A stretch of DNA of 64,000 nt from Reddybacter sp041277045. Lineage in GTDB: Bacteria > Pseudomonadota > Gammaproteobacteria > Pseudomonadales > Porticoccaceae. Shown here piece after piece: positions 44,954 to 51,930 of this stretch. A program made the translations under genes and the position numbers. The notes under the pieces are model-generated. The model had not been told where the DNA came from. It made no database searches and saw only the letters and a list, made by a program, of their open reading frames with translations. The stretch covers positions 372,001 to 436,000 of the forward strand of contig JBGFSY010000001.1 in the NCBI GenBank assembly GCA_041277045.1, given 5' to 3'. Each line of letters starts with the position of its first letter. The first letter of the stretch is position 1.

Positions 44954-45295
44954 ATGAGCGCACGGTTTTTTTGCACATCTTCATTTTTATTCGCCGCCCT
45001 AATATTCACGGGCTCATTCGCATCGACAACGGCCTTCGCCCACAGCCCTATTTGTAACTGCTATAACGACGACGAAGATGACAGCAAGGTAGTCTGCGAA
45101 GGCGGGTTTTCCGACGGTGGCTCAGCCGAAGGCGTAGGTGTCAAAGTCTTGAATGACCGGGATCGGGTGCTCATTAACGGCGCAATGAATGCTGACAGCA
45201 CCTTTACTTTCACCAAACCCGATGATGACTTTCATGTCATCTACGATGCCGGCCCCAGCCACCAGGTGATTATCTATATGGATGACATTGAATAG
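44954..45295 (+). CDS. small secreted NikL-like component of a metal uptake operon
   Basis: This protein of about 113 residues has a signal peptide ending near AFA/HSP, then a mature part opening with CNCYNDDEDD, a potential metal-binding head. It continues with VVCEGGFSDGGSAEGVGVKV and a transthyretin-like beta sandwich ending HVIYDAGPSHQVIIYM. This matches my memory of the small extra component (NikL) found beside NikK in periplasmic nickel or cobalt import systems. The ATG at 44954 follows GGAAAAG; a TTG fifteen bases upstream is less likely. It begins the metal operon. Confidence 0.7.
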   Translation: MSARFFCTSSFLFAALIFTGSFASTTAFAHSPICNCYNDDEDDSKVVCEGGFSDGGSAEGVGVKVLNDRDRVLINGAMNADSTFTFTKPDDDFHVIYDAGPSHQVIIYMDDIE

Positions 45296-45361
45296 CGCTT
45301 GATAAACACAGCATTCAGTACCACATATAGCCAATATCTCTACTAAAAAAGGGCCTTCAGA

Positions 45362-46231
45362 ATGACACGAAATCTCCATCGCTTATTAATACGCAGTTCC
45401 GCCATCGCCCTCGGTGTTGTCGGTTTTAGCGCAAGTGCAGTTGCTCACTTTCAAGTGCTTTACACCGCCGAAATGGCGCCCACTCGCGGTAAGGCGACAC
45501 AATTTACGATGGTGTTTACCCACCCCGTTCACGGTGGCCCCCATATGGATATGGGTCAGCCCGAACAATTTTACGTGGTCAGTCAGCGTGGCGGTGATAG
45601 CGAGCCAAAGCGCACCGATTTAATGAAATATGTAACGCCTATCGACTGGCTCTCTAGCAAAAAGGCAAAGGGTGGCGAAGCAAAAAAATCCACAAAAGCC
45701 TTTAACGCCAGCTTGCCCCGCTCTGTGACCCGCTCACTGGGTGATCACATATTTGTCCTCCAGCCCGCGCCTTATTACGAAAGCGGTGAGGACAAATACA
45801 TCCAGCAATTTACACGCACCATGGTCAACGTTGGCGGCGTGCCGGGCAACTGGGCCGAGCCCATGGACTTACCCGCTGAAATTCAGCCTCTCAACAAACC
45901 CTATGCCAACTGGACGGGTGGTGTTTTCAGAGGCCGAGTACTGGCTGACGGCAAGCCCGTACCCAATGCAGAAATGGAAATCGAATTTATTAACCATGCG
46001 CCCGATCAGGACGGCCATCGCTTTGCCGACGCTGGCGAAGTTGAGCTACCTCAAGATGCCTACGGCACACAAACCATTTATGCCGATGCCCAGGGCGAGT
46101 TCACCATTGGCTTGCCCCGTGCTGGCTGGTGGGGCATTTGCGCATTGGCCATTGGTGCCGATACCGAGCACGAGGGTAAAGCGCTCTCTCAGGACGCTGT
46201 GCTCTGGGTGCAAGTTAAGGATATGAAATGA
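45362..46231 (+). CDS. DUF4198 (NikK-like) secreted metal-uptake component
   Basis: This 289-residue exported protein has a signal peptide (about 1-28, ending AVA/HF). It has the DUF4198 plan: N-terminal HFQVLYTAEM, a histidine- and methionine-containing stretch HPVHGGPHMDMGQPEQFYV that could bind a metal, and a C-terminal transthyretin-like domain with FRGRVLADGKPVPNAEMEIE and GWWGICALAIGA. Family members occur beside nickel, cobalt or zinc transporters. It follows the NikL-like gene and overlaps the next gene by four bases. Confidence 0.82.
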   Translation: MTRNLHRLLIRSSAIALGVVGFSASAVAHFQVLYTAEMAPTRGKATQFTMVFTHPVHGGPHMDMGQPEQFYVVSQRGGDSEPKRTDLMKYVTPIDWLSSKKAKGGEAKKSTKAFNASLPRSVTRSLGDHIFVLQPAPYYESGEDKYIQQFTRTMVNVGGVPGNWAEPMDLPAEIQPLNKPYANWTGGVFRGRVLADGKPVPNAEMEIEFINHAPDQDGHRFADAGEVELPQDAYGTQTIYADAQGEFTIGLPRAGWWGICALAIGADTEHEGKALSQDAVLWVQVKDMK

Positions 46232-46884
46232 GTGCAGCTGTAAACACAGCACAACATACATGCACGGTAAGACCCAAGTCTGGCCGCCAGGAGACTATCG
46301 CCATTGGCGCCGTCTTCCTGGCCATTTTAATCATTGCTGGCGTGGCTATTAGCCAGCGACAAGTCGTCAACCCCCTGCCCCGCCTGTACGACTGGCAGCT
46401 CAGCTCGTTCTATGATTTGAGCAAAACCGATCAGGCCATTCACACCTCTTTAGTGACCGCCATTCCCGAGCTATGGCTGCTGCATACCGACATGCTCTCC
46501 ATGCAAAAAAGAGGCAAAAGCAAGGAGGCCTGGCCCGATATCGAGCAACTTGCGGAGTACTACTACGTCGCACCCTTTGCCCAGGATTTATTCTGGACGC
46601 AAAACGGCGAAGTCAAATGGGCACGAGTGACCGAATTTTCATTTGAAGGATCGACGGTTTACCACGGTTACGGTGGCACTACCGAGCAGCAAAGTGCCTA
46701 CTTAATAGTGCTTTCCCACGCGCACAAGGGCGCCTCTTTTAACAGCGTCGGTAGCATTTGGATGAACGCCAACGCCAACGCCCCCGCGCCCAGCACTGTC
46801 GTGCGCGACTCGTTAATCCGCAATGGCTGGAAGCAGGTCGTGCCCTACAGCGGCGCAATGGAAAGAAAACGCATTAGAAGCTAG
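46228..46884 (+). CDS. DUF6162-type single-pass membrane protein of the metal operon
   Basis: This 218-residue protein has one membrane helix near residues 24-41 (AIGAVFLAILIIAGVAIS) and a periplasmic domain with no recognised motif; aromatic residues are common (EYYYVAPFAQDLFW). Its start overlaps the stop of the DUF4198 gene, so it is co-translated, and the ZnuA-like gene follows after about 50 bases. I recall DUF6162 proteins in zinc-transport clusters of Pseudomonas, and this fits by size and context, but the family assignment is from memory. Confidence 0.65.
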   Translation: MSAAVNTAQHTCTVRPKSGRQETIAIGAVFLAILIIAGVAISQRQVVNPLPRLYDWQLSSFYDLSKTDQAIHTSLVTAIPELWLLHTDMLSMQKRGKSKEAWPDIEQLAEYYYVAPFAQDLFWTQNGEVKWARVTEFSFEGSTVYHGYGGTTEQQSAYLIVLSHAHKGASFNSVGSIWMNANANAPAPSTVVRDSLIRNGWKQVVPYSGAMERKRIRS

Positions 46885-46937
46885 GGCCGACCACTACACC
46901 TTTTAGCAACGCATTAAATTAAAGCCAGGAAATCACC

Positions 46938-47867
46938 ATGAAATTTCAACGACTGCTTGCAGCCCCACTACTCGTTGTATTCAGCGCCTTATTGATAGGC
47001 ACAGCAGAGGCCGAGCCACTGCGCGTGGGTATTACCCTGCACCCCTATTACAGCTTCGTCGCTAATATAGTGGGCGATAGAGCAGAGATCGTGCCGCTGA
47101 TCGATGCCGGCAACAACCCCCACAACTACCGCCCCCGCGCCGAGGATATGAGTCGAGTAATGAGTATGGACGCGCTCGTTGTCAACGGCATCGGTCACGA
47201 CGAATGGGCCTTTGAAATCATTCAGGCCGCCGGGCGAAAAGACAAATTACCGCTGATTTATGCCAACAGCGGCGTGCCGCTTATCCCCATCGCCGCCGAT
47301 GAAGGCGAAGCCAAAGTCGTCAATCCACACACCTTTGTTTCTGTCACCGTGGCGATACAACAGATTTACATCATTGCCCGCGAGCTGGGCAAACTCGATC
47401 CCGACAATGCGGCCTTTTTCCGTAAAAATGCCCGCGAATACGCTCTTAAACTGCGCCGAATTAAAGCCAAATTTATGGGCGAACTGGTCAAACTGGACAC
47501 CTCAAACTTACGCTGCGCAACTATGCACGGTGCCTACGGCTACTTAATGCAGGAGTTTGGCCTACAGGTGGTTGCCGTTATCGAGCCCCGCCACGGCGTG
47601 TCGCCCACCGCCCGACAGTTGGGTGACACTATCGACAAAATTAAGGCCGCCAATGTGAATGTCTTATTTGCCGAAAAGTTTTTTGCCAGCAACCTGTCTG
47701 AAACTATTCGTGAAGCCACCGGCGTTAGCATGTATGCCTTCTCGCACATGTCCGATGGCGACTACTCGGCAGCGCTGTTTGAGCACGAAACCACCGCCAA
47801 TCTGGAAACGCTGGTGCAGGCCATGCGCACCATTAACGCAGAAGCCTCTGCAAGCACGGCGGAGTAG
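46938..47867 (+). CDS. metal ABC transporter substrate-binding protein (ZnuA-like)
   Basis: This 309-residue periplasmic protein has a signal peptide (about 1-25) and the cluster A-I metal-binding fold. Three histidine ligands are evident in NNPHNYRPRAEDM, VNPHTFVSV and CATMHGAYGYLMQEF, and an acidic ligand is likely in SHMSDGDY. The histidine-rich loop typical of zinc-specific ZnuA is absent, so zinc, manganese or another divalent metal are all possible. It is followed directly by the ATPase and permease genes, forming a complete importer. Confidence 0.92.
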   Translation: MKFQRLLAAPLLVVFSALLIGTAEAEPLRVGITLHPYYSFVANIVGDRAEIVPLIDAGNNPHNYRPRAEDMSRVMSMDALVVNGIGHDEWAFEIIQAAGRKDKLPLIYANSGVPLIPIAADEGEAKVVNPHTFVSVTVAIQQIYIIARELGKLDPDNAAFFRKNAREYALKLRRIKAKFMGELVKLDTSNLRCATMHGAYGYLMQEFGLQVVAVIEPRHGVSPTARQLGDTIDKIKAANVNVLFAEKFFASNLSETIREATGVSMYAFSHMSDGDYSAALFEHETTANLETLVQAMRTINAEASASTAE

Positions 47868-47870
47868 CCT

Positions 47871-48635
47871 ATGTCAGGGCCGAGCATTCAATGTCAGCAA
47901 CTGGGGCTCAGCCTGGGTGGTGTCGAGATTTTATCCGGCATCGACCTCATCATTCCCGCCGCTGAAATCCACTGTGTTATCGGCCCCAATGGCGGTGGCA
48001 AAACCTCCTTCGTGCGCTCACTGTTAGGGCAAATGCCCCATTCGGGCAAGGTTAAAATCAGCTGGCAAGCCGGTTCCAGCCAAAAGACTATTGGCTATGT
48101 GCCGCAGTTTCTTGATTTCGATAAATCACTGCCGATTAGCGTTTACGATTTTATCGCGATGATTTGCAATCACAAGCGGCCCGCCTTCGCAGGCTTTAGT
48201 CGCGGCAAGCGCGAGCTGACTGAATTAGCACTGGAACGCGTGGGCCTGAGCGGCAAGAGCAAAACACAGCTGGGTAGTCTTTCCGGCGGCGAGCGTCAGC
48301 GCATGCTCTTTGCCCAAGCGCTGATTCCCCAACCCGAGCTGCTCATTCTCGACGAGCCGATGACCAGTTTGGATAATCGCGGTGAAGAGATATTCCTCAG
48401 CTTAATCGAAGAGCTGCGCAGCCAGGGCGTCACCATCGTCTGGATTGCCCACGACTTGCAACAGGTCAGAGATTTGGCCGCCACCATCAGTTGTATCAAC
48501 CGCACGCTGGTTTACGCCGGGCCGCCCCAGCCCTTTCTCGATAGCGACGAAGCCGCAAAGCTGTTCCGCTTTACACGCCCCCACGCCGACACCCCCCCTC
48601 TTTCGGAATTAGCATCAACAGGTTCTGCACAATGA
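47871..48635 (+). CDS. metal ABC transporter ATP-binding protein (ZnuC-like)
   Basis: This 254-residue ATPase has Walker A GPNGGGKTSF, signature LSGGERQRMLFAQAL, Walker B LLILDEPMTSLD and switch histidine in VWIAHDLQQ. It starts three bases after the binding-protein stop and overlaps the permease start by four bases. ZnuC-like family membership is supported by the segment VGYVPQFLDFDKSLPISV, typical of zinc and manganese transporters. Confidence 0.93.
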   Translation: MSGPSIQCQQLGLSLGGVEILSGIDLIIPAAEIHCVIGPNGGGKTSFVRSLLGQMPHSGKVKISWQAGSSQKTIGYVPQFLDFDKSLPISVYDFIAMICNHKRPAFAGFSRGKRELTELALERVGLSGKSKTQLGSLSGGERQRMLFAQALIPQPELLILDEPMTSLDNRGEEIFLSLIEELRSQGVTIVWIAHDLQQVRDLAATISCINRTLVYAGPPQPFLDSDEAAKLFRFTRPHADTPPLSELASTGSAQ

Positions 48636-49537
48636 CTGACTTCTACGAATGGGTGCGCACCTCCATCCAGGCATTGGCACAGCAGGGCACGCTACCCCAG
48701 GCCTTCGAATACAGCTTTGTTATTAACGCCTTGCTATGCGCCTTGCTAATTGGCCCCCTGCTGGGCGGCGTCGGCACCATGGTGGTCGCCAAGCGCATGG
48801 CCTTTTTCTCCCAATCCATCGGCAACGCGGCCATGACCGGCGTCGCCATAGGCGTGATGCTCGGCGAGTCCTACACCGAACCCTATATTTCGATGTTTTG
48901 CTTCTGTATTTTATTTGCCCTGTTACTGAACTACACCAAAGGTCGAACACAGCTATCGTCAGACACCTTAATCGGCGTCTTTCTTTCGGTCTCCCTCGCC
49001 GTTGGTGCCTCCTTATTATTATTTGTCTCCGCCAAGGTCAACACGCATATATTAGAAGCCGTACTCTTCGGCTCGGTGTTAACCGTCAGCAATACCGATA
49101 TGAACGTGCTCCTGGTTGTCACCTGCGTGGTGCTTGCCTTCGGCATCCCCCTGTTTAACAACATGCTATTAGCCAGCCTCAACCCCAGCCTGGCGCGCGC
49201 ACGAAAAATACGGGTTGAGTTGATGGAATACGTGTTTGTATTGATGATTACCTTGCTCACCGTCGCCTGCCTAAAAATTGTCGGCGCGGTATTGGTTGAA
49301 GCCCTGCTGCTAATTCCCGCTGCAGCGGCGCGCAATGTCATCACCTCACTGCGCGGCTTTGTCATTCTCAGCATGATTATTTCCACCGTCAGCTGCATTG
49401 CCGGGGTATTAATTCCCATGCAATTCGACCTGCCCCTGCCCTCCGGTGGCGCCATTATTATGGTCGCAGCCAGCTTTTTTGTGATCACCACGATTATGCG
49501 CGCCGTTTTCCCCGCCTACCGAACGGCAAAAAATTAA
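48632..49537 (+). CDS. metal ABC transporter permease (ZnuB-like)
   Basis: This 301-residue protein has about eight or nine hydrophobic helices and belongs to the ABC-3 family of zinc and manganese permeases. Conserved pieces are GPLLGGVGTMVVAKRMAFFS near residue 46, SSDTLIGVFLSVSLAVG, and VGAVLVEALLLIPAAAARN in the C-terminal half. It overlaps the ATPase gene (ATGA) and is followed by a second binding-protein-like gene about 60 bases on. Confidence 0.93.
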   Translation: MTDFYEWVRTSIQALAQQGTLPQAFEYSFVINALLCALLIGPLLGGVGTMVVAKRMAFFSQSIGNAAMTGVAIGVMLGESYTEPYISMFCFCILFALLLNYTKGRTQLSSDTLIGVFLSVSLAVGASLLLFVSAKVNTHILEAVLFGSVLTVSNTDMNVLLVVTCVVLAFGIPLFNNMLLASLNPSLARARKIRVELMEYVFVLMITLLTVACLKIVGAVLVEALLLIPAAAARNVITSLRGFVILSMIISTVSCIAGVLIPMQFDLPLPSGGAIIMVAASFFVITTIMRAVFPAYRTAKN

Positions 49538-49598
49538 CGCTGTAAATATTCGCGCGGTAAAAAGTACCGAAAAAATAGCGCGGTAAGGAATAAAAACA

Positions 49599-50669
49599 AT
49601 GAAAAGACCACATCAACACAGCACCACAAAATACAGGCGAAACAGCCTCGCCCTGGGCTTACTATTTTTACTCACGCTCAGTGCCCAGGCCCTGATGACA
49701 CCCAGTGTTTTAGCCGCAGACAATGTGCCTAAAAGCAATAAAACGAGCAGCGAAGCCAGTAGTCAAAAGATCACGATTATCACCTCACTGCCCATTACTT
49801 ATTATCTCGGCAACGCCCTCACCGCCAACACCAATATTGAAGTCAAGAATCTGCCAAAGAGAGGTCGACGTTTAAACGGCCAGGCGAATTTTTTCACCTC
49901 ACGTGCAGAAAAACTGGCGACAACGTTTAAATCCGCATCGGCTGTCATCACCATCGGCAAACTGTGGCGCGATGACCCGCTCTTTACCGCAGCGCGCTCC
50001 GCCAATATTCGCATTGTTGAAATTGATGCCACCAAACCCTGGTCGAGCACGCTAGAAGGCATCTCCGTTGCCATGACACCAGCTCAGGATTCACCCTGGA
50101 CGACCGACAGCCATAAATCAGGACACGGAGCCGAGGCCGCCGAAATAAAGCCATCTGTCTTCTTTTGGCTAAGCCTGGCCAATAGCGCCCGCTCTGCCGA
50201 AATTATCGCCCAGGATTTAATGCGCCTGGTTCCCGCAGAAGCAGACACCATCAAAAGCAATTTAGTGGGCGTACGCAGCAAGCTGATGGAATTACAGCGC
50301 AGCAATGAACTGGCCCTGCTCAATGCATCTGACATCACCGTGTTTTCCCTCGCCCCCGAACTGATCTACCTCACCAGCGAACAGAGCCTTTTTGTCGACG
50401 GCAGCTTTTACAAACAGGATATTGAGTGGGCAAGCGAAGACACGGCAGCCCTTGAGAAACACCTGAAACAGAATGAAATTGGTGTGGTATTGCATAAATG
50501 GAAACCGGCAGAACCCATTCTCAACGCGATAAAAGCTGCCGGTGCAAAACTGGTTGTTATAGAAACTCTCGACGTGGGTATTGCCAAAAAAGGCCGTATG
50601 CTGCCTGAGAGTTATTTTATGTTGATGGAGAAAAATCTTGGTAGTTTGAGGGCTGCATTGGTCGAGTAG
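49599..50669 (+). CDS. divergent ZnuA-like periplasmic protein lacking metal-site histidines
   Basis: This 356-residue exported protein (signal helix about 18-40) is built like cluster A-I binding proteins: an opening ITIITSLPITYYLGNAL, a middle helix region FFWLSLANSARSAEIIAQDL and a late FVDGSFYKQDIEW. At the points where ZnuA has histidine ligands it has none: the first reads LNGQANFFTSRAEKL, the second KPSVFFWLSLAN. It therefore is unlikely to bind zinc in the usual way. Its place at the end of the operon suggests an accessory role, an organic metallophore ligand, or a lapsed duplicate. It has a good ribosome site (AAGGAAT). Confidence 0.8.
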   Translation: MKRPHQHSTTKYRRNSLALGLLFLLTLSAQALMTPSVLAADNVPKSNKTSSEASSQKITIITSLPITYYLGNALTANTNIEVKNLPKRGRRLNGQANFFTSRAEKLATTFKSASAVITIGKLWRDDPLFTAARSANIRIVEIDATKPWSSTLEGISVAMTPAQDSPWTTDSHKSGHGAEAAEIKPSVFFWLSLANSARSAEIIAQDLMRLVPAEADTIKSNLVGVRSKLMELQRSNELALLNASDITVFSLAPELIYLTSEQSLFVDGSFYKQDIEWASEDTAALEKHLKQNEIGVVLHKWKPAEPILNAIKAAGAKLVVIETLDVGIAKKGRMLPESYFMLMEKNLGSLRAALVE

Positions 50670-50811
50670 GGTTTCAAAATAATATTAGAAGCCAGCCCAC
50701 GTTTACGCCCAATGCGAGTGGCCTGCGGCCAAACCGGAATTTTCTAACTTCCATATATGTTTTCTCGGGGGAAAGCCCACCGATATTTCTTTCTTTAAAC
50801 GTGCTTTCGAA

Positions 50812-51672
50812 CTATTTGTTTTGATCTAATAACGACGCCCAATCTAAATAGTTACCTAAGTTGGCCTGTCTCGCCGCACCGTCAGCATCTGGAAACATAG
50901 TATTTTCATTAATATTCATAAGATGAAGATCATGCATTGCAATGATAACTTCACGCTTAGGTACTAAATATTTCTTTAAGATGTGCTGGTAATTCTTTTC
51001 TTTAAGGAAGTCATCAAGCGGAATTTTCAAGCTTGAGTCTAACAGCGTGAACAGACCAGACTGTGCCTTTTGCCTATTAGCCGCCTCGTATCTTGAGTGA
51101 ACAACCTTTAGTTCAGTAAAGCTTTTTAGTATTGAATTCAACGGGATTTCCCAGACCGCAATATATCCATCGCGAGGTTCCAAAGGCACCGGGTTTAAAC
51201 AACCGAGTTCTTTATCTATGGGTAAATACTCGTAATATGCAAAATACGCAGCCACGTAAGGACTCTTTGTCCAGTCGAGAAGCGGTGTAACTAAGCCATG
51301 ATGCCGCCCCAACGCCATCCACTGTTCTGAATTTAAGGACGAAGTATCAGAATTAGCATTACCAATATAACCATCTTTAAATGCTTGTAAAAAACTATCA
51401 GGGGTTTCATTTCTACCTCTAATAGCCGTTTCACCATCTCTAATACTATCTTTTTGTTCTTAATAGCGGTCCCATTTAGAATTCAACTTCCACTCAGGAT
51501 CTCTTTGCCCTCGAAACACTCGGTTTCCGAAAGGTTTTTCTGTAAATTTTACTTTCTCCTGAAAGTCCCTCCAAGAACTACACTGAACAATTTCTATATC
51601 ATTAACAGAAATATTTCCACGATAAACTATCGAAGTGATTTTACTAAAATCATATTTATCATCAATACTCAA
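50812..51672 (-). pseudogene. FRG-domain protein interrupted by one in-frame stop codon
   Basis: The frame from a TTG start at 51672 (preceded by GAGGTG) runs 286 codons with a single TAA at 51460-51462. Before the stop it has VFRGQRDPEWKLNSKWDRY, the motif that names the FRG domain; after it come EQKDSIRDGETAIRGR and LGRHHGLVTPLLDWTKSPYV, then the usual AAYFA strand. FRG domains occur in many bacterial and phage-linked loci, function unknown. The next in-frame ATG after the stop is at 51318, which would lack the FRG motif. It follows a VapB-like gene in the position of a toxin. The stop may be real decay or a sequence error. Confidence 0.75.
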
Positions 51673-51690
51673 CTGTATTCACCTCGGCAT

Positions 51691-51921
51691 TTAGAACGAT
51701 TCACCTTCTTGATCTACAGGCTGCTCACGCTCATCCATAAAATCAGATGTCACGCACTCACTATCGAACCAACTATCCCACGAGCTTCCGGCGGGTGCAA
51801 TTACCCGAGCATCATCTATAGAGACAACAACTACTTTTTTAACACCTTCCGGAAATTCCAGAGCATTTGGGATTATATGTGCCCCAATTTTGTTGTTTGT
51901 AAAAATCGTTGCTTAAGCCAT
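51691..51921 (-). pseudogene. VapB/Vag-type antitoxin gene with a stop at codon 3
   Basis: After ATG GCT a TAA stop (51913-51915) interrupts a frame that then reads ATIFTNNKIGAHIIPNALEF and continues with PEGVKKVVVSI, ending WFDSECVTSDFMDEREQPVD and a short tail. The N-terminus has the AbrB/SpoVT swapped-hairpin pattern of VapB antitoxins and the C-terminus has the conserved DFM.EREQP signature. The full product would be 76 residues. The start lies 10 bases behind rapA, and the FRG gene follows after about 18 bases, so the pair forms a compact unit with an unusual second gene. Confidence 0.75.
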
Positions 51922-51930
51922 CGTCGGCTA

